From: a virus
Virus record (IMG/VR): IMGVR_UViG_3300043571_000100
Span: 1 to 24,073 of that record
Length of the DNA: 24,073 nt
Reading direction: 5' to 3' (one strand)
Shown here: piece after piece, positions 15,032 through 22,211 of the stretch
Numbering within the stretch: position 1 is the first letter of the stretch
Layout of the letters: every line of letters starts with the position of its first letter
The notes under the pieces: model-generated
The model's database searches: none
Told to the model about the DNA's origin: nothing
What the model saw: only the letters and a program-made list of their open reading frames with translations
Position numbers and translations under genes: made by a program

Positions 15032-16147
15032 CTATGCGGTCCTCACGCCGACGGCAAACAACACATTTACGCCGATTACCACGGTTGTTGAGGTGGTGGT
15101 GATTTGAGCCACAGAACCAGAAGAGATGGCTCCAGAATTGTTCACGGATGCCCAAACAACCGTCCACGTCCCGGCAGTGGATCTCAGATATCTGGTGCCG
15201 CCTGACGTTCCGACGGCAAACGATCCTGATGGATATTCCAAGACTCCCGAACCACTCGTGATCCATACGAGTCCGATGCATCCGACCTTCGTGTTGTCCG
15301 TATGCACGAACCCGCTATTGTTGATCTGGGCATAGACCTGTGCCGGAGTGAGCGCAGTCACCGCTCCGGCAGCCGTGTTTCCGAGCAGCCCGGACGCGGC
15401 CATGTTCACCAACTTGTCGAGTCCCACCGTGTTGGTCGGAAGCATCCCATTCGTCAACTGACCGAACGACAGCGTGTCCGAGACACGTCGGAACAACGTG
15501 TCGTTCGAGGCGGCCGCGATGTCGGCCGGGTCGCCTGACGAGTTTGCGCTGCGGCCGATCACCGACACCGCTGCACTGTCGCGGATCTTTGCGTCGGTAA
15601 TGGCGTTGTCAGCGATCTTCCCGGTGGCGACTGCGAGGTCATCGATCTTTGCAGTCGTGACCGCGAGGTTGTTGATCGACGCCGTCACCACCTCGTTCGG
15701 GCTGATGTGCGCCGTGGACTGCCATGCCGAGTATGAGGACGCACCAGAGTCGTACACGCGCACCCATGACTTCGTCGCGCTTCCGCTCGTCACGAACTGG
15801 GTCAGTTGCTGGAGGAACCATGCGGTTGACGACTCCATGTGCCTCGTGACGAGAAGGACGCTCTCGCCGTCCCCTGCCGTCATGTCCGAGGGCAGGTTCG
15901 TCCACGACCCGCTTGGCGTGTTGAGGTAGAAGCGGCCCTGCTTCCGGTACTCGGAATGGTTGGCGTCTGTCTGTGCCGACGACAGGTTCGCGATCGCGAC
16001 GTAGTCGAGGCTCGACCACTGGGTCGATCCATCGCCGACCTTGAGGTTCCCGGTGTCGGTCTCGTAGGCCACCTCGCCCGAGGCGAGGACAAGCGATGAC
16101 GACCAGTTCGCCTTCAGGTCGCGCCTGACTTGGATTCTCGTTGCCAT
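15032..16147 (-). CDS. Tail fibre protein with tropism-determinant-type N-terminal domain
   Basis: A 371-residue protein. Residues about 3-50 (QVRRDL, SGEVAYETDTGNLKVGDG, WSSLDY) form the small N-terminal domain seen in many phage fibres and in the Bordetella phage major tropism determinant, thought to attach to the virion. It is followed by a beta-rich section (FYLNTPSGSW, TRHMESSTAWFLQQLTQFVTSG) like a fibre peptidase-free shaft, then a run of INNLAVTTAKIDDLAVATGKIADNAITDAKI, a short-period triple-helix-type repeat common in trimeric fibres. The C-terminus is Ser/Thr/Val-rich (SGSVAQITTTSTTVVIGVNV). ATG with AGGAG seven bases upstream. It shares its N-terminal domain with the 725-residue fibre, so both probably use the same docking site. 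It sits directly before the nozzle gene. Confidence 0.78.
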   Translation of the reverse strand: MATRIQVRRDLKANWSSSLVLASGEVAYETDTGNLKVGDGSTQWSSLDYVAIANLSSAQTDANHSEYRKQGRFYLNTPSGSWTNLPSDMTAGDGESVLLVTRHMESSTAWFLQQLTQFVTSGSATKSWVRVYDSGASSYSAWQSTAHISPNEVVTASINNLAVTTAKIDDLAVATGKIADNAITDAKIRDSAAVSVIGRSANSSGDPADIAAASNDTLFRRVSDTLSFGQLTNGMLPTNTVGLDKLVNMAASGLLGNTAAGAVTALTPAQVYAQINNSGFVHTDNTKVGCIGLVWITSGSGVLEYPSGSFAVGTSGGTRYLRSTAGTWTVVWASVNNSGAISSGSVAQITTTSTTVVIGVNVLFAVGVRTA

Positions 16148-16168
16148 CGCTTGTCTCCTGCCTCTGGG

Positions 16169-16282
16169 TCAGAACTGCTTCTTGCCACGGATGAAGTACC
16201 CGGCACCGAATCCCACCACGCCGCAGAGCAGCGCGAAGAACACCGAGCCGAGCCAACTGGACATGTCAGCGAGAATCGCCAT
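16169..16282 (-). CDS. Very small single-span membrane protein, possible lysis protein
   Basis: A 37-residue protein with one membrane segment (VFFALLCGVVGFGAGYF) and a basic tail (IRGKKQF). The start at 16282 overlaps the end of the lipoprotein gene by 17 bases and has an AAAGG Shine-Dalgarno about seven bases upstream; a second ATG at 16264 is a weaker alternative. Size, membrane segment and place beside a spanin-like lipoprotein suggest a holin or antiholin role, but this is inference from context only. The family is not recognised. Confidence 0.55.
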   Translation of the reverse strand: MAILADMSSWLGSVFFALLCGVVGFGAGYFIRGKKQF

Positions 16283-16766
16283 TGGACTTGCCTTTCTTGA
16301 GCCGTCGCCACGCGAGATCGAATTCCGCCGAGGACGCACGCCGCGCAGCGACATACTCGCGCACGTCCTCCTTGTTCTCGGGATCGAGCATCCCTGCCGC
16401 GAGTTCGGCGTCATTGACGACCCGGCGGGGCAACCACCCGATCGCCACCCTTACGGCCGTACCGAGCCCGGTCTGCCACAGGATCACCACGATGCACACG
16501 GCGACCACGGCCGCCGCCACCCACCAGAACGTCACCGCCCACTGGCTCACCTTGTCCTGCACGCCGGAGAGGTCGTCGTGGATCGTCGCCGCCAGCGCCT
16601 CGATGCGCCCGGCACGCTCGACCACCACGGGATCGCCGATCGCCTTGCCGTGGTCGGACAACGCACTGGCCTCGCCACGGATCTCGTTGGCGGTGCCGGA
16701 GATGCGTTCGACGGCCGAGCAGCCGCCGAGCATCAGCAGAGGGATGGTCCTAGCGATTGCGCTCAA
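16266..16766 (-). CDS. Membrane-anchored lipoprotein, candidate unimolecular spanin
   Basis: A 166-residue protein from a TTG start at 16766, chosen because GAGGAG lies five bases upstream and the product then begins with a clean lipoprotein signal: MSAIARTIPLLMLGGC, with lipobox L-G-G-C and Cys at residue 16. About 60 residues, probably helical, follow (EIRGEASALSDHGK, RIEALAATIHDDLSGVQDKV). A strong membrane helix comes next (about 79-102, VTFWWVAAAVVAVCIVVILW), then a basic, presumably cytoplasmic tail. An outer-membrane lipid anchor joined through a periplasmic helix to an inner-membrane helix is the plan of unimolecular spanins such as T1 gp11, which fuse the two membranes in the last lysis step. 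The long cytoplasmic tail is unusual for them. The gene overlaps both neighbours by 17 bases. An o-spanin partner of the upstream small protein is the alternative. Confidence 0.6.
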   Translation of the reverse strand: MSAIARTIPLLMLGGCSAVERISGTANEIRGEASALSDHGKAIGDPVVVERAGRIEALAATIHDDLSGVQDKVSQWAVTFWWVAAAVVAVCIVVILWQTGLGTAVRVAIGWLPRRVVNDAELAAGMLDPENKEDVREYVAARRASSAEFDLAWRRLKKGKSNGDSR

Positions 16767-16950
16767 TCTTCTCCTCGATCTTGAGCAGCCTGTACTCAAT
16801 CATTTCCTGCTGAGTCATCATCCGGGTAAGCATCCGGTCGTGGTGCAGGTACGCCATGAGGAAACTTCCCATGATTCCGACCGTGATGCCCACGATCGAG
16901 ATCCAGTCACGGGCGGAAAGACGAACGACGTTGTTCTTTTCGAGGGTCAT
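16750..16950 (-). CDS. Small membrane protein with C-terminal coiled coil (holin or i-spanin candidate)
   Basis: A 66-residue protein with ATG at 16950, one base after the stop of the fibre-like gene. A basic N-terminus (KNNVVRLSARDW) precedes one membrane helix (about residues 18-38, ISIVGITVGIMGSFLMAYL). The rest is a charged helix with many Glu, Arg and Met residues (MTQQEMIEYRLLKIEEKIERN), likely coiled coil. An N-terminal membrane anchor followed by a helical domain fits an inner-membrane spanin subunit or a small XhlA-like/holin protein. It overlaps the next gene, a lipoprotein in another frame, by 17 bases, reminiscent of overlapping Rz/Rz1 pairs, although it is much shorter than Rz. 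The role is inferred from layout. Confidence 0.6.
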   Translation of the reverse strand: MTLEKNNVVRLSARDWISIVGITVGIMGSFLMAYLHHDRMLTRMMTQQEMIEYRLLKIEEKIERNR

Positions 16951-16951
16951 G

Positions 16952-17950
16952 TCAGTAGCCCGTAGTGAGGGCCACGCGGCCCCATGTGTTGACGGCATAG
17001 CAGTAGTAGAGGTAAGGGGTTCCGCTGACGACGCCGAAGGCGACCTGCCCCGGGTTTCCCGTGGCATTGCTCGCCGGAGTGGCGGTGTTTCCGATCGTCA
17101 GGTCGCCGATGTTCGCCGACGACGACTGCATGTCCAGCGTCACGGTGACGTTGCCGGAGGCATCCCACGATGGAGCCCCGGTGGACAACTTGGCCGGGCT
17201 GACGACGCCGTTGTCGATCGTCCACGTCCCGCCGTTCGACGACACGGTGATGTCGCCCTTGTCGCCGTTGAGAGAGGTGTTCTTCCAGACCGAGTTCGCG
17301 TTGTCCCACGTCAGGAAGTCGTTCGCCGCCTTGGTGCCGATCAGCACGTCGGACAGTTCATCCAGTTCCTGATAGTTCTGGATGTTGATGAAGATGCTGC
17401 CCGCGCCTGCGCCCGCCTTCTTGACGAGGAAGGCCACCCGAACGCCGTGCTTGGGCTGCGTGGGAAGGGTGGATTCCATCTCTCCCGGCGTGGACGAAAG
17501 GTAAAGCGGCGTGCCCTCGGCACCGGAATAGGTGTTGGTCCTGATCCCAGTCAGGTAGCCGAACACCTGAATGAACCCGGTCGAGTTGTTGGCGATGTTC
17601 TCTGCCGCCACGCCGATCGTGTCGGCGCTCGTCGCTTCCGTGTCCGCGTCGGCACGGGCAACCAGCAGTTCCGTCAGGGCGTGCGAACCAGAGATGTAGA
17701 CCACCTCGCCCTTCTGCAACTGCGTCCCGGTCTGGTTTCGGCCGCGCTTGTACAGCGTCTGGCCCATCTTCTGGTTGACGCCGGAAGTCAGGCCGATGGA
17801 CGGAGAGTTGTAGGTCGTGTCCCAGTACATCCGGCCGATCGCGTCCGTCTGTGCGGGCGGAGACGTGTTGAAGTCAATGCGATCGACATTGATCTCCTCG
17901 ACGGTGATCTCCTTCGGCAGGCGGAGTTTGAATGGCTGGGGACTCGACAC
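16952..17950 (-). CDS. Tail fibre-like structural protein
   Basis: About 332 residues from a GTG at 17950, seven bases after the previous stop and with GGATGA upstream. An in-frame ATG at 17992 would lengthen it by 14 residues but overlap the neighbour by 35 bases with no clear SD. The N-terminus (PFKLRLPKEITVEEINVDRI) leads into GRMYWDTTYNSPSIGL and a beta-rich domain containing LYKRGRNQTG, GEVVYISGSHA, GVAAENIANNSTGFIQVFGYL and GTPLYLSSTPGEM. This succession, followed by SIFINIQNYQELDELSDV, recurs in many phage fibre and fibre-associated proteins. The C-terminal part is Ser/Thr/Asn-rich beta sequence ending in YYCYAVNTWGRVALTTGY. It probably forms part of a fibre or baseplate-like appendage. 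It sits between small fibre-associated genes and the lysis-like cassette. Confidence 0.72.
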   Translation of the reverse strand: MSSPQPFKLRLPKEITVEEINVDRIDFNTSPPAQTDAIGRMYWDTTYNSPSIGLTSGVNQKMGQTLYKRGRNQTGTQLQKGEVVYISGSHALTELLVARADADTEATSADTIGVAAENIANNSTGFIQVFGYLTGIRTNTYSGAEGTPLYLSSTPGEMESTLPTQPKHGVRVAFLVKKAGAGAGSIFINIQNYQELDELSDVLIGTKAANDFLTWDNANSVWKNTSLNGDKGDITVSSNGGTWTIDNGVVSPAKLSTGAPSWDASGNVTVTLDMQSSSANIGDLTIGNTATPASNATGNPGQVAFGVVSGTPYLYYCYAVNTWGRVALTTGY

Positions 17951-17957
17951 GTCGAAA

Positions 17958-18200
17958 TCATCCGATCCAGTCGAGGCCGCGTGCCGCCGCATCCGTGAAC
18001 GGCTTCAGGTCCGCGCCGCTCTCCTTGATGTGCTTCATGGCGCACATGATGGCGATGTGGCGGACGCTGCGGTCCATCTCGTCCAGCGCCTCCGGGGTGC
18101 GCTCGTTCGCCTCGATGAGGCGGTCGATGACGGCCACGGAGTGCGGCAGGGCTGCGAGGTGTTCTGCGGTCTGCTCGGGGGAGAAGGTGGGTTCGGTCAT
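17958..18200 (-). CDS. Small phage protein of unknown function, fibre-associated
   Basis: An 80-residue acidic, helical protein (MTEPTFSPEQTAEHLAALP, VIDRLIEANERTPEALDEMD, IMCAMKHIKESGAD). The ATG at 18200 is two bases after the preceding stop, and its AGGAG Shine-Dalgarno overlaps that stop; longer in-frame forms would run through the upstream gene and are not credible. No known domain is recognised. Its tight coupling to the next small gene upstream and its place between fibre genes suggest a fibre assembly helper or a minor structural role, which is a guess. Confidence 0.65.
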   Translation of the reverse strand: MTEPTFSPEQTAEHLAALPHSVAVIDRLIEANERTPEALDEMDRSVRHIAIMCAMKHIKESGADLKPFTDAAARGLDWIG

Positions 18201-18202
18201 GG

Positions 18203-18451
18203 TCACTCCTGCGCCGGGGGCTGGATGGACGCCTGATACGCGGCGATGACCTCCGGGGTGTGGATGGCCGCGCAGAGGGCCTGCACCTTGGGGTCTTCCT
18301 GCGAGTAGTCCTGCCCGGGCACGACGACATGGCGGTGGAAGGACTGGGACAGCACCTTGCCGTCCTCCATGATGCGGGTGGCCTTTCGCACCTGAACGCA
18401 TCCGTTCTCAATCACTTCCATGAGGTCAACGACGGTTTCCTTGGTCAGCAT
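18203..18451 (-). CDS. Small conserved-type phage protein downstream of a tail fibre
   Basis: An 82-residue protein, starting at the ATG of 18451, which has AAGGAAA upstream; the longer in-frame start at 18499 has no such support. It opens MLTKETVVDLMEVIENGCVQ and continues with VRKATRIMEDGK, a His-rich piece SFHRHVVVPGQDYS and the end HTPEVIAAYQASIQPPAQE. Proteins with this pattern (an enzyme-free beta opening, FHRHV-PG-D, then TPEVIAAYQA) are, from memory, common just after fibre genes in tailed phages. The function is not known to me. It follows the 725-residue fibre by 54 bases, the third longest gap in the window. Confidence 0.7.
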   Translation of the reverse strand: MLTKETVVDLMEVIENGCVQVRKATRIMEDGKVLSQSFHRHVVVPGQDYSQEDPKVQALCAAIHTPEVIAAYQASIQPPAQE

Positions 18452-18505
18452 CTCGTTTCCTTGTGTTGAATGTCCACCGCAGGCATCCGCCCACGGCAAT
18501 CAAAG

Positions 18506-20683
18506 TCAGACGAAGTAGGTGGCGGTAAAGATCAGATTGTTGCGTCCAGCATTTGCACCAGTGGTGAAGTCGGCAGGAACCATGTTTGCCATATCTCCAT
18601 TGGCTGCGGCCCGCTTCATCATGTTGATGACAGTGCTTCCGGTTTCGACATACATCGCAGTCGGTGTGCCGTTTGCTCCCCAAAGCAATGCGTACCCAAC
18701 GGAACCAGCACTAAATCCGTTGCTGGACGATCCATTGGAAGTGAACGGAAGACCAGAAACTCTGATGTTCCCGGTAGCGCCAGCAGTATCGACGTTATCC
18801 GTGGCTATGTACGCCCGCACAGTGACCTGCCTGCCAACCTTCGTGTAGGTAGCAGAGAGAACACTCATTGTCATGGTCGTAAAGCCAACTCCGGTCGTAA
18901 TGTACGCAGGCGTCCACGTTCCCTCCTCGTAGTCGGCCAGCAGTTCGCTGGTCATCGTGCCGCTGCCGTCAGAGGTCGCGCTGAAGTCGATGCCCTTGCC
19001 GGAGGTGGACAGCACCAGATTGCCGTCAGCGATGGAGATGTTTCCATCCGTGCCGATTGTGGCCCTCGTCGTGACGTTTGTACGCAACTGCAACGAATGG
19101 TTCGTGGTCGTACCGACAAAGCACTGTCCATCGTTTCCAGCAGCAGGGATAAGAGCAACGATTCGAGATGAATCGGAACTATTGGCAAACACCCCCTTCT
19201 GAGATCCGTTGCCTGAGGTATTGACTGCTCTCAGTACCCCGGCTTGCACCACCATGTCGCCAGCCGGGATGTACGTCGCCGTGGTGCTGCTGTTGCCGAT
19301 GGTCGTGGTGTTGGAGCCGTTGCCGATGGCCTCGTATCCGATCACGACCTGATTGCTTTGACCGCTTGCAGACGGCCATGCGCGATATCCAACGAACACG
19401 CTGTTGCTTGCAGAAGTGATTTGGGTGCTGCCGTTGCTTGCATACCGCCCGGATTCTGCGCCGATTGACACGCTTTCAGATGCGGTGGTTGCAAAGCCGA
19501 GGGCATTCTCTCCGATTGCGACAGAACGCGCCGCAGTGGTTCCTGATCCGGCGGCGTTCGTGCCAATGGCAACCGTGGAGGAAACCCCGGTAGATCCTGC
19601 GTCAAGGGCCGCATATCCGATTGCAACAGTGTTGCTCGATGTCGTGATTGCAGCCCCCGCAAGGGCACCAACAGCAACGTGCTGTCCTCCATCCGTGTTC
19701 GCTCCCAGCGCATTGCGGCCAATGGCGGTGTTTGATGCACCCGTGGTGTTCGCATCCAGCGCACCGGAACCGATGGCGGTGGTGTCATCTGCGGTGTTCA
19801 CCAGTGCAGCATTCGTGCCGACAGCCGTGGCATTGCTTCCGGTGTGAGCGTTCAGCGCAGCCCGACCAACAGCCGTGTTGCTGCTTCCGTGATTGGAGGC
19901 AAGCGCATATGTGCCGAGAGCGGCATTGCTGTTACCTGCCGTAGTAAGGCCAGCACCGCCACCGACAAACGTGTTTTCCGTTCCAGTGGTGACGTTCAGC
20001 CCAGCGCTGGCACCGACAGCCGTGTTGTTTGTCGCCGTGGTATTTGCTCCAAGCGCGTTTCGCCCGACAGCGGTATTGCCAGTACCCGTGGTGTTCGCGT
20101 CAAGAGCACCGGAGCCGATGGCAACGGTGTCGTTGGCGGTGTTCAGCAGGGCTGCATTGGTTCCAACAGCCGTGACATGGCTATAACTTCCTAGCGCCTG
20201 CTGTGCATTCAGGCCGACCATTACGTTTTCGGTTCCAGTCAACAAATTCTGGCCTGCGTTTGTGCCAACGGCAGTATTGTTGCCGCTGCTTGTAGCCGAC
20301 AAAGCGCTTGCCCCAACAGCAACATTGAAGAAAGCGTTTTGAATTTGAGCCAACGCGCTTCGACCAATCGCGGTGTTGTAGCCACCAGTAGTGACGTTTG
20401 TTCCCGCATTCAGGCCAATCAACGTGTTGTCCGTTGCCCCAGACTGCATCGCATCGCCTGCCGCGCTGCCCATCACCGTGTTGGTGGTGGGGGCCGATGC
20501 GGTGCCTGCGCGGTATGGGTTGATGTACGGCAGCGAGGTCCACGCGGTCGCACCGTCACCGACCTTCAGGTTGCGCGTGTCGGTCTCGTAGGCGATCTCG
20601 CCGAGGGCAAGCGTGGGGTTCGCGCTGGTGAAGTTCGCGGCGGTGTCGCGGCGGATGCAGATCTGTGCCTTGGTGGTGTACAT
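18506..20683 (-). CDS. Main tail fibre with YadA-like head-repeat body
   Basis: A 725-residue protein, likely the receptor-binding fibre. Residues about 5-50 form the same N-terminal attachment domain as the 371-residue fibre (IRRDTAANFTSANPTLALGE, IAYETDTRNLKVGDG, WTSLPY). Residues about 60-465 are a long run of 14-16-residue units with the core NTAVGxxAL or AIGxxAL, the left-handed beta-roll pattern of YadA/Hep_Hag heads. A block is duplicated at a 115-residue offset. TTIGNSSTTATYIPAGDM ends the roll. The C-terminal part holds GIDFSATSDGSGTMTSELL and YEEGTWTPAY, then YTKVGRQVTVRAYI, a beta-sandwich head common in environmental phage fibres. It has no C-type lectin fold and no sign of a variable repeat. 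ATG with AGGAAG upstream. Its DNA is AT-richer than the neighbours (28 of 60 G or C at 20221-20280), a hint of exchange. Confidence 0.85.
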   Translation of the reverse strand: MYTTKAQICIRRDTAANFTSANPTLALGEIAYETDTRNLKVGDGATAWTSLPYINPYRAGTASAPTTNTVMGSAAGDAMQSGATDNTLIGLNAGTNVTTGGYNTAIGRSALAQIQNAFFNVAVGASALSATSSGNNTAVGTNAGQNLLTGTENVMVGLNAQQALGSYSHVTAVGTNAALLNTANDTVAIGSGALDANTTGTGNTAVGRNALGANTTATNNTAVGASAGLNVTTGTENTFVGGGAGLTTAGNSNAALGTYALASNHGSSNTAVGRAALNAHTGSNATAVGTNAALVNTADDTTAIGSGALDANTTGASNTAIGRNALGANTDGGQHVAVGALAGAAITTSSNTVAIGYAALDAGSTGVSSTVAIGTNAAGSGTTAARSVAIGENALGFATTASESVSIGAESGRYASNGSTQITSASNSVFVGYRAWPSASGQSNQVVIGYEAIGNGSNTTTIGNSSTTATYIPAGDMVVQAGVLRAVNTSGNGSQKGVFANSSDSSRIVALIPAAGNDGQCFVGTTTNHSLQLRTNVTTRATIGTDGNISIADGNLVLSTSGKGIDFSATSDGSGTMTSELLADYEEGTWTPAYITTGVGFTTMTMSVLSATYTKVGRQVTVRAYIATDNVDTAGATGNIRVSGLPFTSNGSSSNGFSAGSVGYALLWGANGTPTAMYVETGSTVINMMKRAAANGDMANMVPADFTTGANAGRNNLIFTATYFV
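19660..20170 (-). repeat. Duplicated block in the tail fibre beta-roll (345-base offset)
   Basis: A block beginning AVGTNAALLN at 20170 recurs as AVGTNAALVN at 19825, exactly 345 bases (115 residues) later. Similarity runs for about 45 to 55 residues through AIGSGALDANTTG and GRNALGANT. The DNA copies have diverged, so the duplication is not recent. Confidence 0.75.
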
Positions 20684-20694
20684 GTCTTCCTGCC

Positions 20695-20916
20695 TCAGTA
20701 GGTGATGAGCGCGTCGTCGCCGTCGAGCAGAACCTCGTAGGCGGCCTCGCTCGCGTTGCTTCCGTCGAAGATGACCTCAAGTTCCGCGCCCCAGCCGGAT
20801 GCATCGCCGCCGCTGACGAACTCGTCTGCGAACACCTGCTCGGCGAACGAGCGGATGCGGGACCGCTGGACCCGGAACTCCATCGTCTCAAGGTTGGCGA
20901 GACGAATGCGGATCAT
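20695..20916 (-). CDS. Small hypothetical phage protein
   Basis: A 73-residue protein (MIRIRLANLETMEFRVQRSR onward), mixed charged, with an acidic Gly-rich second half ending in VLLDGDDALITY. It begins one base after the stop of the preceding gene and ends 11 bases before the main fibre start. No strong Shine-Dalgarno is visible, so translation may be coupled to the gene upstream. No family is recognised. Its position between a small beta-rich protein and the fibre suggests a connector or fibre-related part. Confidence 0.6.
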   Translation of the reverse strand: MIRIRLANLETMEFRVQRSRIRSFAEQVFADEFVSGGDASGWGAELEVIFDGSNASEAAYEVLLDGDDALITY

Positions 20917-20917
20917 G

Positions 20918-21454
20918 TCAGATCAGCGAGATCAGGGCGTTCCCGGTCACGGTGCCGCTGGCGACCGTCATCACGATTTCCACGCGCTCGTAGCCGAGGA
21001 TGTCAACAAGGATGCCGCCGCCGTTGCAGATGGCCGCGTTGCCGTTGAAGATCTTGCAGTCGCCGTTCACCTTGCTGTAGGTCAGCCCGGGGAACAGGGT
21101 CGCGGCGTTGATCGTCTGCCCGGTGCCGGAGCCGGACGCGGTCACGTTCACCGTGCAGAGGAGCATCGGGCGGTAGGTCGAGTCGTCGGCGCGGCTGAAC
21201 CCGACGACGTGCATCACGAACGCCTGAGAGGCAACGTTCACGAGCGGCTGGATCTTGGCGTAGTTGAACCGACCGCTGAAGACGATCCCCGCGCCGTTGC
21301 CGCTGGTCGAGGTCTCCGGCATCGTGGCCGTGGCGTTGATCACCGTCGCCGACGCCGTCGCGGGCAGGGTGATGTTGGCCGTGTGCGCGATGCGGAATCG
21401 GTCCATGACCGAGTCGAGCGCGGAGAGGGTCTGCTGGTATCCGATGACGCTCAT
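20918..21454 (-). CDS. Beta-rich structural protein of unknown family
   Basis: A 178-residue protein. After a helical start (SVIGYQQTLSALDSVMDRFR) the sequence is Thr/Ala/Gly-rich and strand-like (NITLPATASATVINATATMP, GAGIVFSGRFNYAK, FVMHVVGFS, VNVTASGSGTGQTI), ending VASGTVTGNALISLI. This composition suggests a jelly-roll or other beta-sandwich virion protein, perhaps a neck or appendage part. The ATG has AGGAG seven bases upstream, overlapping the TAG stop of the adaptor gene. I do not recognise the family. Confidence 0.65.
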   Translation of the reverse strand: MSVIGYQQTLSALDSVMDRFRIAHTANITLPATASATVINATATMPETSTSGNGAGIVFSGRFNYAKIQPLVNVASQAFVMHVVGFSRADDSTYRPMLLCTVNVTASGSGTGQTINAATLFPGLTYSKVNGDCKIFNGNAAICNGGGILVDILGYERVEIVMTVASGTVTGNALISLI

Positions 21455-21464
21455 GTCTGGTCTC

Positions 21465-22205
21465 CTAGTTCGGGTTCTGGACGTAGCCGTAGTCCGGGCG
21501 GGTCCAGTTGGTCATGTGCGGGGCACGGCTCGGGCGCAGCCTTCCGAGGTCGCGCTGGAGCAGGCCGTCCTTGGTGCTTGCCGTGGCGAGGATCGGCCCG
21601 GCCTCGATCTCGGCGAGGCGCTGGGTGAGCCCTTCGTCCTCGTACGCCTGCGCGAAGGCGCGGACATACGCGATGAACAGGGCGTCGCAGTACTTGGGGA
21701 TCGGGATCTCCCACGAATCCGCCGCGTCCTGCGCGATCTGGACCCACCCGGCGCGGTAGCGGATCGCGATCGAGTCCGTCACGTCCGCAGTCGGGCTGGG
21801 GTAGATGTCGAGGCGAACGGCCGGGAGGGCCGCCCCGTCGGCCGGGGGCGTGCGGGCGAACGTGGCATGGGTCACGCCCGGCCCGGTCATGGTCAGCCCG
21901 AGTTCACGCAACTGCTGCATGTGGTCCGGGGTGACCATCTCGATCAGGTAGCCGAGCGATTCCCGGCTGATGATCGACAGGATCTCCTCGCAGTCCGACG
22001 GCAGCGCCACCCACGACTGGCCGTTGACGAGGGAAACGAACTTGCTGGTCCGCTCCCTGAACCGCCACGGCCTGCTGAACAGGTGCTGCCCCGCCTGATT
22101 GACGATCTCGGCGAGGCGTGCGTTGCGCGTCTGCCCCGGCGCGAGCGACGGATAGCCGCCGACGGACAGGATCGCGTGGTTCTTGGCTTCCGAGAAGGTC
22201 GGCAT
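21465..22205 (-). CDS. Head-tail adaptor (tail tubular protein A-like, T7 gp11 position)
   Basis: A 246-residue protein. The N-terminus (FSEAKNHAILSVGGYPSL) and the helix ARLAEIVNQAGQHLFSRPWRFRE, followed by a strand and WVALPSDCEEILSI, match the pattern of ring-forming adaptors between portal and tail tube in short-tailed phages: a helical bundle with a small beta insertion. The second half has SIAIRYRAGWVQI and then a helical region with DALFIAYVRAFAQAYEDEG. Length is close to T7 gp11 (196) with an extension. Downstream of capsid genes and upstream of the nozzle, its order agrees. The start is unusual: only AATTCG separates the ATG from a long GC hairpin, and there is no clear Shine-Dalgarno. 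It is encoded after the decoration gene by 52 bases. Confidence 0.75.
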   Translation of the reverse strand: MPTFSEAKNHAILSVGGYPSLAPGQTRNARLAEIVNQAGQHLFSRPWRFRERTSKFVSLVNGQSWVALPSDCEEILSIISRESLGYLIEMVTPDHMQQLRELGLTMTGPGVTHATFARTPPADGAALPAVRLDIYPSPTADVTDSIAIRYRAGWVQIAQDAADSWEIPIPKYCDALFIAYVRAFAQAYEDEGLTQRLAEIEAGPILATASTKDGLLQRDLGRLRPSRAPHMTNWTRPDYGYVQNPN

Positions 22206-22211
22206 CGAATT

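Noticed and set aside
16952-17992. ATG at 17992 as the start of the fibre-like gene
   Set aside because: It overlaps the upstream gene by 35 bases without a clear SD, and the added residues look like the read-through of the neighbour's frame. GTG at 17950 fits the spacing better.
19400-20400. CRISPR-like repeats
   Set aside because: The repetition is of coding units of changing sequence within one frame; there are no constant repeats with unique spacers.
18506-20683. Diversity-generating retroelement acting on the fibre
   Set aside because: The N-terminal domain resembles that of the Bordetella phage tropism determinant, but no reverse transcriptase, no template repeat and no C-type lectin variable end are visible in the window.
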